A stretch of 64,000 bases of DNA from Promethearchaeota archaeon (GTDB taxonomy: Archaea; Asgardarchaeota; Lokiarchaeia; Sigyniarchaeales; SOKP01). The position numbers and the translations under genes were made by a program. Shown one piece after another: positions 20,771 to 31,320 of the stretch (its first letter is position 1; each line of letters opens with the position of its first letter). The notes beneath the pieces were generated by a model. That model was given only the letters and a program-made list of their open reading frames with translations. It had not been told where the DNA came from and made no database searches. The stretch spans positions 124,001 through 188,000 of the forward strand of contig JAEOUA010000007.1 of NCBI GenBank assembly GCA_016839555.1. Direction: 5' to 3'.

Positions 20771-21151
20771 ATTCATATCAAAAAAACAATTTTCATATTT
20801 GAAAATAATCCAAAAATTCTGAAATTAATTAAGGTAGTCCTGGGTAAGAATCCCGAATACGAGATTAAAACGGAAGAGAGAGGAGATCTTGTCCTCTAAA
20901 AGATAAAACAACAATATCCAATGGTCATAATCTTGGAAATTCAATTAACAGAATAGAGTGGGATTGAACTATGTCGAGAATTACGAATGCTTAATAATTG
21001 TTAAGACATCCTTATAATTGCTTTTATGGCCTTTGCAATGAAAGGGAATATGAAAAAAATATTAGCGATGGGATTCAACGGTTATATATCTAAACCATTA
21101 AACATAAATGTATTAAAAAATTGTGTCCATTCTTATATGAAAGAGATGTGA
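20771..21151 (+). pseudogene. Response-regulator receiver (REC) domain relic with three in-frame stops
   Basis: Single frame translates IHIKKTIFIFENNPKILKLIKVVLGKNPEYEIKTEERGDLVL*KIKQQYPMVIILEIQLTE*SGIELCRELRMLNNC*DILIIAFMAFAMKGNMKKILAMGFNGYISKPLNINVLKNCVHSYMKEM; stops at 20897, 20954, 21002; conserved 'GYISKPL'. Confidence 0.8.
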
Positions 21152-21157
21152 TAAAGT

Positions 21158-22945
21158 ATGAATATCTTTGCAATGTTTTCTTTAAGTGGTGCTATAATTA
21201 CATTTACTCTAGGTCTTTTTATTTATGCTAAAGACTCGAATAAATTATTGAATAGAATTTTTATGTTATTTTGCATTAGTGTTTCTATTCTTAGTTTTTC
21301 TGAATTTGGAATGAGACAAGCTGAAAGTTATGACACCGCAAAGTTTTGGTTTGTCCTAACTGGAATATTCCCTTTATGTGCGTTTTTATTTTTCTATTTT
21401 ACATTGATCTTCTATAAAAAGGATATTTTCAAAAATAAAAAATGGCTTTTTCCAATACTTCTCCCTCTTACTTCAATCATAATTTTTCTAAATTTTACTA
21501 TAACTATTTTTTATAGTAATCCCATAAAAACAAATTGGGGATTTGATTATTCTTTCACTCAAGATGTATTTTTATTTTATCTAACTATTTTAGACTTCTC
21601 TTTCTCAATTGGGCTAATAATTTTTTCAATACTTCTCTATGTCAAGATTTATATCAGTTCAGACGATAAAATAAAGAAAAATCAAGCAAAATTGATATCA
21701 TTTGGGGTAACTATAGCCATTTTAACATTTATTATAATTAGGTTAATAATTCCTATAATAATTCAAACAGATAATATTCCAGATTTGACAATGATGAGTT
21801 TTATTTTTACTTGTATACTTATAAGATATGCAATGTGGAGATATGAATTATTTTCTTTAGACTTAACAACTGCCTCTGAAAGAATTTTTTCTACCATTTC
21901 AGACTGCTTAATTTTAACCAATTCTCAAACCATAATTTTATCGGTCAATCAAGAAGTATTAAAATTACTTGATTATAGAGAAGATGAGATAAAGCAAAGA
22001 CCATTAGCTATTTTACTAGCTTCAGAGCGAGACCAGAAATTATATCAATACCAATACCAGTTGCTCACTGACAAGGAAAATGGAGGGTTCTTAACCGACA
22101 TCGAAGTGGATTTTAAAACTAAAACCAATAATAAAATTAAAGTATCTTTAACCGCCTCTAAAATAATTAATAAAAAAGGAGATTTGCGAGGAATAATACA
22201 TATCGGGAGGAATATTACAAAAACGAGAAAGATACAACAACAACTTGACGAAGCCATTCAAAAATCTCAGTTTAAAACGAAATTTATGGCATCAATGTCC
22301 CACGAGTTAAGAACTCCTTTAAATGCCATTATAGGGTTTGTCGATCTTCTCCTGGAGGATTATTGTGGATCTTTAAATAAATGCCAAAACGACTTTCTTT
22401 CCGATGTCAAACTATCTTCGAAAGATTTACTGGAATTAATCAACAGCCTTCTTGATCTTTCTAAAATCGAAGCGGGTGAATTAGAACTCGAAATTCATAG
22501 CATTAACATAGAAACATTACTGAATCATATTGAAACCATTCTCAAACCATTATGCAGAAAAAAAAACTTAAAATTTAACATTGAGAACTTAACTACTTCA
22601 GAATTCATTAATGCTGATTTAGTGCGGTTAAAGGAAATCTTGTTCAATTTATTAAATAACGCATTAAAATTTACTCAAAAAGGAAGTGTGACCTTGCGAA
22701 TTAAAGAATTATCCAAATGGTTTGAATTTAATGTGATCGATACAGGTATTGGTATTGATGAGAGCGAATATGGTAATATATTTGAAGAATTCAAGAAAAT
22801 CAACAATCCAGAAATTCGAGATTCGCAAGGCATGGGTTTAGGATTAGCCATAACGCAACATTTGGTTAGACTTCACGGAGGGCAAATTTCCTTTTTCAGC
22901 GAAGTTGGAAAGGGGAGCACTTTTGTTTTCACAATACCTAAATAA
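21158..22945 (+). CDS. Membrane sensor histidine kinase (7TM-like input, PAS, HisKA, HATPase_c)
   Basis: 'FMASMSHELRTPLNAIIGF', N/G boxes 'LFNLLNNALKFTQKG', 'DTGIGI', 'GMGLGLAI'. Confidence 0.92.
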   Translation: MNIFAMFSLSGAIITFTLGLFIYAKDSNKLLNRIFMLFCISVSILSFSEFGMRQAESYDTAKFWFVLTGIFPLCAFLFFYFTLIFYKKDIFKNKKWLFPILLPLTSIIIFLNFTITIFYSNPIKTNWGFDYSFTQDVFLFYLTILDFSFSIGLIIFSILLYVKIYISSDDKIKKNQAKLISFGVTIAILTFIIIRLIIPIIIQTDNIPDLTMMSFIFTCILIRYAMWRYELFSLDLTTASERIFSTISDCLILTNSQTIILSVNQEVLKLLDYREDEIKQRPLAILLASERDQKLYQYQYQLLTDKENGGFLTDIEVDFKTKTNNKIKVSLTASKIINKKGDLRGIIHIGRNITKTRKIQQQLDEAIQKSQFKTKFMASMSHELRTPLNAIIGFVDLLLEDYCGSLNKCQNDFLSDVKLSSKDLLELINSLLDLSKIEAGELELEIHSINIETLLNHIETILKPLCRKKNLKFNIENLTTSEFINADLVRLKEILFNLLNNALKFTQKGSVTLRIKELSKWFEFNVIDTGIGIDESEYGNIFEEFKKINNPEIRDSQGMGLGLAITQHLVRLHGGQISFFSEVGKGSTFVFTIPK

Positions 22946-23201
22946 AAATAACTAACAAAAATCAATATAACAACTCATTTTCCTTATATAATCAAAAATT
23001 TTCTATAATTAATAGAGATAATGAACTTGACGCAATTCGGGAAAATCATTAATAAAATAATAACTATTATTTTTTCATAGTAAAAAATTAATACGAGATA
23101 TAAAAAAATACGGATTTTTCCATAAGTTCATTAGTAAGTAATATAGATGTTTAATAAAAATTAAAAATAGTCATAATATTTAGAATAAAAAAAAGCAATT
23201 A

Positions 23202-23402
23202 TTATGAAATGTTATTTAAATAAATAGTTAATTTAGCAAAACTTTCTTTTATTTCTGCTTTAAAGCCCATCCCATTTAATACCTCGAGTAAAAATTCTTT
23301 TATAAACTTTTTTGATATATCTGAACCCAATAATAATGTATATCTTGTAGTAGATTCTTTCAGAATTTTAAAAAAATTACAAGTTTCTAATCGTTTCACC
23401 AC
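23202..23402 (-). CDS. Hypothetical small protein
   Basis: 66-aa ORF in an otherwise empty interval with plausible amphipathic composition; no recognised motif. Confidence 0.3.
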   Translation of the reverse strand: MVKRLETCNFFKILKESTTRYTLLLGSDISKKFIKEFLLEVLNGMGFKAEIKESFAKLTIYLNNIS

Positions 23403-23448
23403 AGCGTCAATACTTTTTTCAGTTTCACTAAATTATTTTAAACATATT

Positions 23449-23910
23449 ATGGAGTTAGAAAAATTAGATCTAGAAATTCTAAAAATCTTGAGTAAGGATG
23501 GGAGAAGATCTTTAAGGAGGTTAGCAGAAGAATTAGATAAATCTCCCACCACTATTAAAAAGCATTTGGATGATTTATAAAAAGAAGGTTTTATAAAGAA
23601 TTATGGGGTATCATTAAATTATGACAAATTGGGTTATAAGGAGATTGCATTAATAGAACTTACAATTGATAAAGGAATGATGATCGAGGTGGAGGAAATA
23701 ATCTCTCAAGATCCACATATTTTTGGTGTGTTTGATATAACAGGGGAATATGATGCTGCCATATTAGCTAGATTTAAGACAAAAGAAGATTTGAGCCAAT
23801 TAATAAAAAAAATTAATACTAATGAATTTGTTTTACAAACAAATACTCAAATTATCCTTAATGTGATAAAAGATGGATTGGATTTTTGTAAATTAATACA
23901 AAATGAATAG
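23449..23910 (+). pseudogene. Lrp/AsnC-family regulator interrupted by one in-frame TAA
   Basis: ATG 23449: MELEKLDLEILKILSKDGRRSLRRLAEELDKSPTTIKKHLDDL*KEGFIKNYGVSLNYDKLGYKEIALIELTI...; TAA at 23578-23580, frame continues to 23910. Full-length paralog at 38689. Confidence 0.8.
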
Positions 23911-24027
23911 GAAAAATGAGTTTTAATATTAAAAAATAGTGATTAAATAGATTTTTAATGATAGTTTAAAAAAAAATTGATGGTTATTCAAAAATTAAAC
24001 ATATTCTAAGAAAAATTCATGTGAGTT

Positions 24028-24825
24028 TTAGATGAGTTCTCCACAATAATTCCCTCCAAATGGTCTTTTTGATATGGGTTTGATTACTTTAAAGGGTTTT
24101 TGATCAATAATTTCCCTAGGTATATTAAAAATATTGCAGAATTCATCTAAGTATGGTCTTATTTGCCTTAAATCCTCTTTAGTTACACCAAATATTTTTG
24201 CTCCAATTCCCAATTTTTCTTTTAATTTTTCATTTGTCCGAAGTAAAATCCACCCTCTATGCATTCCAGTACCAAGTTCGCCCCCACAGATCGGTTGATT
24301 ACTTTCTATTACGCTTCCATCGGAGAGGGTTTTTAAACCTAACACAATAATTATCCCTCCAGCCATATATTCTCCTAGAAAATCTTTCGCAGTTCCTCCT
24401 ATGATTAAGATTGGATGTTTATGTTCGTATTCTTTGATATGGATACCTACTCGATAACCAACATCATTTTTAATAAAAATTTTTCCTCCCCTCGCAGATA
24501 ATCCAATTACATCTCCACAATCTCCGTGAATAATCAAATTTCCATCATTCATTGTATTTCCTGCTTGATCTTCACAATTTCCATTAACGATTATGGTTGG
24601 CCCATCCATAAAGATTCCTAGATCATTTCCAGGTAAACCGTTGATAATTATTTCTATATCTCCTTGTAAAGATGCTCCAATAAACCGTTGTCCACAAACA
24701 TTATTGAGGATAATTTTGTCTTTTCCCTTATCTAATGCTTTATGAATTTGTTCATTTAGATTTTTATAACCTAAAGGTTTTCCATTAGGTATTGCATCTA
24801 TTTCTATTACATTATTATTTGACAT
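24028..24825 (-). CDS. Glutamate synthase GXGXG-domain subunit (split archaeal type)
   Basis: Repeated G-rich beta-helix: 'GNDLGIFMDGPTIIVNGNCEDQAGNTMNDGNLIIHGDCGDVIGLSARGGKIFIK'. Confidence 0.9.
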   Translation of the reverse strand: MSNNNVIEIDAIPNGKPLGYKNLNEQIHKALDKGKDKIILNNVCGQRFIGASLQGDIEIIINGLPGNDLGIFMDGPTIIVNGNCEDQAGNTMNDGNLIIHGDCGDVIGLSARGGKIFIKNDVGYRVGIHIKEYEHKHPILIIGGTAKDFLGEYMAGGIIIVLGLKTLSDGSVIESNQPICGGELGTGMHRGWILLRTNEKLKEKLGIGAKIFGVTKEDLRQIRPYLDEFCNIFNIPREIIDQKPFKVIKPISKRPFGGNYCGELI

Positions 24826-24851
24826 AATTATTTCCTCTCCTTTTTTTCTTA

Positions 24852-26375
24852 TTATTCTCCAGCGTGTTTAACGCCTAATATATCTGCTATTCTTGGATTT
24901 GGCCCGATATATCTGAGTCTGTCTCTATTAGAGCGCAATGATTCTACGGAGTCTATGCCCATTGCCCCTAGAACTTCTTTCAATTCCTCATTCCAGCTAT
25001 GAAAAAGATTAATAATCCTGTTTCGAGCCATATCTATATCCAATCGTCTAACGAGATACTCTTGTTGAGTTGCAATACCCCATGAACAAAGTCCTCGAAA
25101 GCATTGTTGACAGACGCGACATCCCATAGCTATTAACACAGGCATACCTACCATACAAACATCAGCTCCTAATGCAATGGCTTTAATTAAGTCTGCTGAA
25201 TATCTGATTGAACCCCCTGCCACAAGTGTAATTTGATCTCGCAGATTTTCCTGACGTAAACGCTCATCCACAGCAGCGATTGCTAATTCTATAGGAATGC
25301 CCGCATGATCTCTTATAATTCGAGGGGCAGCACCGGTACCCCCTCTAAAACCATCGAGCGTAATAAAATCCGCACCGCCTCTGACTATTCCCACAGCAAT
25401 AGGGGCAGAATTATGAACAGCCGCTATTTTTACTCCTATAGGGACTTTATATCGTGTTGCCTCTTTTAATGCTGCTATTAATTGGGCTAAATCTTCTATT
25501 GAATAGATATCATGATGAGGATAAGGACTTAATGCATCAGAACCTTTAGGAATCATACGAGTTTGAGAAATTAAACTGTTAACTTTCTCACCTGGAAGAT
25601 GTCCCCCATGACCAGGTTTCGCTCCTTGTCCGATTTTAATTTCTATTCCAGCTGCATTTTTAAGATAATTGATATCTACGCCAAATCTCCCCGAAGCTAT
25701 TTCAGTAATAATATTAGGACCGTATTCATAAAAATCTTGATGTAGTCCACCTTCACCTGAACCCGCTAATATGTTTAACTCTTTAACTGCTTGATAAATC
25801 GCCATAACAGCATTATAACTTATTGAGCCAAGACTCATATGGCCAACCATTATAGGCATAGCAATCTCGAAATTAGGTGAAAAATCTGTTTTGAGTGAAA
25901 TTTCATCTGGGTCATCTAAATTATAGCAAAATTCTAGCTTTTCTGGTTTCCGTCCAAAAAAAATTTTTGTTTCAATAGTCTCTCTTAATGGATCAATGGC
26001 AGGATTAGTAACTTGGCAAGCATCGAGCAACAAATCGTCAAAAATAACTGGAATTGGACGATCATTTCCAGTAGCAGAAAGTAACACCCCACCATCTCCT
26101 GCTTGCCTCCAAATTATATTTCGAATTCTTCTCGTGTAATTACCATGAGGAGGTAAATAAGAATCATTTCTTACAATTCTTATGGCTTTATCAGGGCACA
26201 TTGCTACACATCGATTACACGCAACACATTTTGAATCATCTGAAACTATTCTTTCACCATTAAAAGAAAGTGCACCATAGCTGCAGTGCGTTGTGCAACG
26301 CTTGCATTTTTTACAAGATTCTTGGTCTATTTTAACTTTGAAGTAAGATGGTATTTTGTGAGCTAATGAAGACAT
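24852..26375 (-). CDS. gltB: Glutamate synthase FMN-binding catalytic subunit with N-terminal 2x[4Fe-4S] ferredoxin domain
   Basis: 'CKKCKRCTTHC..CVACNRCVAMCP' then 'GEGGLHQDFYEYGPNIITEIASGRFGV', 'IKIGQGAKPGHGGHLPGEKV', 'ITLDGFRGGTGAAP'. Confidence 0.94.
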   Translation of the reverse strand: MSSLAHKIPSYFKVKIDQESCKKCKRCTTHCSYGALSFNGERIVSDDSKCVACNRCVAMCPDKAIRIVRNDSYLPPHGNYTRRIRNIIWRQAGDGGVLLSATGNDRPIPVIFDDLLLDACQVTNPAIDPLRETIETKIFFGRKPEKLEFCYNLDDPDEISLKTDFSPNFEIAMPIMVGHMSLGSISYNAVMAIYQAVKELNILAGSGEGGLHQDFYEYGPNIITEIASGRFGVDINYLKNAAGIEIKIGQGAKPGHGGHLPGEKVNSLISQTRMIPKGSDALSPYPHHDIYSIEDLAQLIAALKEATRYKVPIGVKIAAVHNSAPIAVGIVRGGADFITLDGFRGGTGAAPRIIRDHAGIPIELAIAAVDERLRQENLRDQITLVAGGSIRYSADLIKAIALGADVCMVGMPVLIAMGCRVCQQCFRGLCSWGIATQQEYLVRRLDIDMARNRIINLFHSWNEELKEVLGAMGIDSVESLRSNRDRLRYIGPNPRIADILGVKHAGE

Positions 26376-27574
26376 TATGAATTACCTCCCATAATAGTTA
26401 ATTTAATTTTTTCAAATGGTTGTTTGAGTCCATCATTAATTAATCCCTCGCCCACTCTTGCAATAATAGCTGTCCCACTTTTAGGATGCCAAATCTCTTT
26501 AAAATTAAATCCGTTGCTGGAATCTAAGATAAGGCGTCTAAAGGAGGCTTCTTCACTGCTCAGAAATATAGTATTTTCATCATCTGATAATCCTGCCACG
26601 AGAGGGCGGAGTTTTTTTCTATCAGAAAGACCAATTAGAGTAGGAATTGGATCCGTCATCCCAACTACAATAGAGAAGGGACCATTTAACATAGTAGATC
26701 GATAAGTTGCTCTTAAATTTTTTAGAATATATTGATATTTTTTATCCATTTGGTTAATCTCTTTAAATAATGGAGGTGCTAATGCAATAGTCGTGATTGA
26801 AAGAGGTATTTTATGTTTTCTTACTAATAAATCGAAAAGATAAGCAATAACCTCAGTGTCAGTTTTTAAGGTACATTTATATCCAAATGATTCTAAGTAT
26901 CGCATATTAGTACCATAAGATGTAATTTCCCCATTATGAACTACACTTGTTCCTAAAAGATTGAATGGGTGTGCGCCACCCCACCATCCAGGTGTATTTG
27001 TCGGAAATCTACTATGTGCTAGCCACATATAAGCTTTATAATCTTTAATATTATAAAAGTCTGCAATTTCATAAGACCATCCATTTCCTTTAAAGACCCC
27101 CATATTTTTACCAGATGACATAATATAAGCCCCTTCGAAGTTGGAATTAATATCCATGACCAATTGGACGACTTCTTCATCAGGCGAAACACTTTTCATC
27201 TCTTTTGGTTCATAGAATACTCGCCAAGTGATAGGTGGAAAATCAATATGTCCGGGAACTTTCGTTGGGATGGCTTCAGAATGAATAATATAACCCATTT
27301 TTTCTAGATGGTTTATAACATGTTCCTTGCATTTTTCATGGTCAAATAAAAAATGAAGAGCATAATAATCTTTATATTTTGGATAAATTCCATAGCCTGC
27401 AAAACCAGCACCTAATCCGTTTTCTCTTTCACTTAAAATACAAAGCATATCAAATACTTTTTGTCCACTTTCTCTTTCACTGTTTAAATTTAAAAAGCCA
27501 GAAATTCCACATCCGTCAAAAACTCTTTCATTTCGAAAAAGCTCTGGTAAAGAAGTATAATTTTTCCAAATCAT
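26375..27574 (-). CDS. Glutamate synthase class-II glutamine amidotransferase subunit
   Basis: 'GCGISGFLNL' Ntn-Cys region, 'LAHSRFPTNTPGWWGGAHPFNLLGTSVVHNGEITSYGTN'. Confidence 0.9.
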   Translation of the reverse strand: MIWKNYTSLPELFRNERVFDGCGISGFLNLNSERESGQKVFDMLCILSERENGLGAGFAGYGIYPKYKDYYALHFLFDHEKCKEHVINHLEKMGYIIHSEAIPTKVPGHIDFPPITWRVFYEPKEMKSVSPDEEVVQLVMDINSNFEGAYIMSSGKNMGVFKGNGWSYEIADFYNIKDYKAYMWLAHSRFPTNTPGWWGGAHPFNLLGTSVVHNGEITSYGTNMRYLESFGYKCTLKTDTEVIAYLFDLLVRKHKIPLSITTIALAPPLFKEINQMDKKYQYILKNLRATYRSTMLNGPFSIVVGMTDPIPTLIGLSDRKKLRPLVAGLSDDENTIFLSSEEASFRRLILDSSNGFNFKEIWHPKSGTAIIARVGEGLINDGLKQPFEKIKLTIMGGNS

Positions 27575-27594
27575 TTTCTTGTTGTTTTCTCAAT

Positions 27595-28926
27595 TTATTT
27601 ATTATTTTTTACTTTATTAATTAAAACTTTCAAATCTTCAAGCTCTGGTTTAACCGTTTCTAAACCAACTCGTTGGCGAGCGACTTTCGAAAACATAGTA
27701 ACAATCCCTTCTTTTTCAAAAGTGGTTAGTTCATCTTTAAACCCATCAGCAATAAATCCTCTTTCTTTAGCTAAATTACGTAAAATGGTAAACAACTCAA
27801 CTAATCCAATCTTCATAGGACAAAGTTCATAACAAACATAACAATCAAGGCATAACCAAATCGATGGATCTTCAATTACTTTATCAATCTTTCCGTTTAG
27901 AATCTTTTTAACTATTTTTTGTGGATTGAATTCTTGCGGCAAATATTTTGCTACTGGACAGTCATTATTACACGCACCACAAGAATAGCAGGTTTTTAAA
28001 AATTCCAAGTTGAAATATTTCTCTATTTCTTTATTTTTTTGATGGATATCATCGATTTTTTCAAATATACCATTAACTTGAGTTCGATGATACTTCTTTA
28101 TCATATTTTTTATATCTAAGCCTAATGCTATACATAATAATTCCGAATAATAAAGCACGGGAATGTCAAAATCATAATCTAACTTTTTTAATTCTTTCTG
28201 GAGATGATCAAATTGAATAAAACATTGAGGACATCCTACAACAATTACATCAACATTTTCTTTTTTCATACTTTCTAGTTTAGTCAAGACCATTTCTAAC
28301 CCAGAATCAGGATTTCCGGCTCTTGCAAGACTGCCTCCGCAACAATCCATTTTATGAATATAGTCCACGCTTTTTGCTCCAAGATCTTCAATTAATTTAT
28401 CAAACATATGTGGTTCCATAGGATCATCCATTTGTATTTTATTGCTGGGTCGAAGGAAGTGGCATCCATAATGCACTGCAACCCGTAGTCCATTTAATTG
28501 ATATTTAATTTTTTCTTTTATAACATCACTACCCAATTTATGAAAAAATTCAATTAAATGATACACATCTGAAGCACCCTCAACGTGTAAATCAATATTT
28601 TTTAAATATTTATTCATCTTATTCCTGAAATGACTATCGACCTTTATTTCACTCCGGATTCCTTTTAAAGTCTCAAAACATCCATTACATGGAGTTAGTA
28701 TATCTTTTTTGTCTTTTTCAGCTATGCCAAGGTTCCTAGATGCGGTTATATTATAAATTAATTGATTTGAATTTTTAATTCCGTTTGGTTCCGGACAACA
28801 TGAAAATCTATTACTTTCTGTATATTGGATATTGAATGATTCTAAAGCTTTTTTAACGGATATCTCTATAAACGGTAAACGATATGAAATCATACATCCA
28901 GGAAATAAGATTATATTATCTCTAAT
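27595..28926 (-). CDS. HdrB-HdrC-like (heterodisulfide reductase/CCG domain) Fe-S protein; start likely upstream of called ATG
   Basis: CCG-type cysteines 'CCPEPNG..CNGC' and 'CCGGS..CPQC', then two [4Fe-4S] motifs 'CYSCGACNNDCPV', 'CLDCYVCYELCPM'. Called ATG is 28893; in-frame upstream '(ATT)RDNIILFPGCMI' supplies the conserved PGC. Confidence 0.8.
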   Translation of the reverse strand: MRDNIILFPGCMISYRLPFIEISVKKALESFNIQYTESNRFSCCPEPNGIKNSNQLIYNITASRNLGIAEKDKKDILTPCNGCFETLKGIRSEIKVDSHFRNKMNKYLKNIDLHVEGASDVYHLIEFFHKLGSDVIKEKIKYQLNGLRVAVHYGCHFLRPSNKIQMDDPMEPHMFDKLIEDLGAKSVDYIHKMDCCGGSLARAGNPDSGLEMVLTKLESMKKENVDVIVVGCPQCFIQFDHLQKELKKLDYDFDIPVLYYSELLCIALGLDIKNMIKKYHRTQVNGIFEKIDDIHQKNKEIEKYFNLEFLKTCYSCGACNNDCPVAKYLPQEFNPQKIVKKILNGKIDKVIEDPSIWLCLDCYVCYELCPMKIGLVELFTILRNLAKERGFIADGFKDELTTFEKEGIVTMFSKVARQRVGLETVKPELEDLKVLINKVKNNK

Positions 28927-29472
28927 TGTTTTGAATCCTCGCTTTGGAAAATATATATATTCTTTAACTATATTATATTTAACTTAAATAACTATATTAT
29001 CTCACATAATATAAAGTTTTCTATTAGATAAAAAAAAAATTTATTTTTACAAAATTATTCTCATATAACATGCGTATATGCAAAGTTATATTGGTTATAT
29101 TATGTATTTTGTAAAAAAATAAGAATATAGAATTAGAATATTTAATTTTTTTCTAATATATTGTTTCATTAATATTTTTTAATATTTTATTCATTTATTG
29201 TTGATCACTTTATTAAAATTCTATTTTTTGCTTTAATTTATTAATAGGTTCTAAATATTTAGATCTGAAAATGTAAAATAAAAATTTTAACTCTCATTCG
29301 AATAAATATTTAATTATTTTGCTATGTTTAAAGATTTTAATAATTTTGTAAATAATTTTATGTTTTCTTCATTATATAGAGTCCCAATTAATTTTAATAT
29401 TGATAAAATTAGCTTTATTTTACAGTATTTCTAAAGATCTTTCTTGTTTTCAATAAAAAAATTGTTGCTATT

Positions 29473-31320
29473 TCAACTGCTTTCTGGAATTAATATAATG
29501 AAATTACTCCCTTTCGAAGAGTCTCCTTTAACATTGTTTTCTACCCAAATATCTCCATTATAGATTTCTAAAATTTTTTTCACTAAGGATAGTCCCAATC
29601 CCATCCTCTTACCTCTATATTTTTTTCTATAATCCCTTTTAAAAATTTTAACTTTCATATCATTCGGTATCCCTCTCCCATTGTCGATAAATTCTATTTT
29701 GTAATAATTAATACTCTTTTTATGTTCTCTTGAAATCTTAATTATAATTTCGATATTTGGATTGACATTATGTTGTATAGCATTGTTTAAGATATTTTCA
29801 AACACCTCTCTTAAGAGATTATCAGCTTGAACAAAAATTTTACCAAAAGGATTTCTAATTTTTATAGAAATTTCTTTATCGGGAAAACTATTTAAAATTA
29901 GTTTTCGTATTTTTTTCAAAACTGCTAAAACCTCTGTTGGGTGAAGATCTTTTATTTTTTTGTCTAATTTTGATAATATTTGAATATTAGATATTAAATT
30001 TACCCCTCTTTTAACTTGTTCATCAATGATTTTCAACATTTTTTTAATATTCTTTCTATTTTCTTTATCTTTTAAATATATCATAGATAAATCATTAGAA
30101 TTCATTATTACTTGGAGAATATTGTTTATGTCATGAGCGAATAAATCCTTATATAATTCAGCTTGATTAAATGCTTCCCGATATTTTTTTTCAGATTTTT
30201 TTAGTTTCTGTTCTGCCTCCTTACGTAAAGTTATCTCACGACTAATTCCAATTGTTTTTATAAAAGTATTGTTTTCATCATGTATACCTCTACCATTATA
30301 TTCCAACCATTTGTATGATCCGTCTCTACATTTAAATCTCACTTCATTTTTCAAAAATTCTTTTTGTTTTACTTTTTCAAAATCATGAAGAACTTTATTT
30401 ATATCTTCAGGATGGACATATTTAAAAGCCACAGTTCCGATTAGCTCTTCGGGAGCGTACCCTAAAACTTTTTTATAAGCTTCATTACAATATAAAAACC
30501 TTCCTTCGTGATCATTTATAGAAATTAAATCATTTATGTTTTTAGAAATTAATTGATATAATTCTTTGGAAATTTCTGATTCCTGTAACATCTCTTTATA
30601 TTCGGTAAGCTCCCGAACGAAAACGGCAATTATTGGCTGGTTCTGTAACTTAATTTTGACTAAAGTAGTTTCAGCAGGAAATGTGCTTCCATCTTTTCGC
30701 TTGTGCATTCCGATTACTTTAGTATGCTCACCGAATGCTAATTTCTCCCAATATCTTTTTTTATGCTCCATAGGAATAACTTCAAGAGCTACATCTGCGG
30801 CATTCAATTGTAAAAACTCTTCTCTTGTGTACCCTGATCTTTTTAATGTTATATCATTTACCATTATAAAATTTCCTTTCAAATCAAGGGCTGCAATAGC
30901 AATACCAGATTTTTCTAACATGATTCTAAAAACTTCTTCAGATTCCTTTAATTCTTGTTCTGCCTTTTTCTTTTCTGTTATATCTTCGGTAATAACCATA
31001 ATTAAATCAGATAATATAGGCTGATAAGTAACATAGAGGATTTTTTCAAGACCCGTGGTTTTAAAAGTATAATTCATTTCTCGGAAGATTTTTACTTTCT
31101 CATTAATACAGTGATTTAAATCTCTTAAAATTTCGGGCTGATTTTTATGGAATATTGAAGCTTTAATACCTAAAATATCTCGGACTTTTCTGTTGGTTAT
31201 ATCTTCAGCAGCTTTATTATAATCTAAAAGAATTAACTCCTTTTCAATGTTTTTCCATATATAAACTGGATATGGAAATAATTTGACTATTGTTTCTAAT
31301 TTCTCTTTTGAAATGTTCAT
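29473..31320 (-). CDS. Multi-PAS sensor histidine kinase
   Basis: Three PAS/PAC units, HisKA-like 'DLFAHDINNILQVIMNSNDL', HATPase 'ENILNNAIQHN', 'DNGRGI', 'GMGLGLSLVKKI'. Confidence 0.9.
   Translation of the reverse strand: MNISKEKLETIVKLFPYPVYIWKNIEKELILLDYNKAAEDITNRKVRDILGIKASIFHKNQPEILRDLNHCINEKVKIFREMNYTFKTTGLEKILYVTYQPILSDLIMVITEDITEKKKAEQELKESEEVFRIMLEKSGIAIAALDLKGNFIMVNDITLKRSGYTREEFLQLNAADVALEVIPMEHKKRYWEKLAFGEHTKVIGMHKRKDGSTFPAETTLVKIKLQNQPIIAVFVRELTEYKEMLQESEISKELYQLISKNINDLISINDHEGRFLYCNEAYKKVLGYAPEELIGTVAFKYVHPEDINKVLHDFEKVKQKEFLKNEVRFKCRDGSYKWLEYNGRGIHDENNTFIKTIGISREITLRKEAEQKLKKSEKKYREAFNQAELYKDLFAHDINNILQVIMNSNDLSMIYLKDKENRKNIKKMLKIIDEQVKRGVNLISNIQILSKLDKKIKDLHPTEVLAVLKKIRKLILNSFPDKEISIKIRNPFGKIFVQADNLLREVFENILNNAIQHNVNPNIEIIIKISREHKKSINYYKIEFIDNGRGIPNDMKVKIFKRDYRKKYRGKRMGLGLSLVKKILEIYNGDIWVENNVKGDSSKGSNFIILIPESS

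Noticed and set aside
28980-29470. ~500-bp AT-rich intergenic gap as a possible ncRNA or origin
   Set aside because: No stable stems, repeats or conserved motifs found by eye; AT composition alone is not evidence.
30566-31024. 152-aa forward ORF
   Set aside because: Antisense to the PAS histidine kinase; Ser/Ile/Phe shadow translation.
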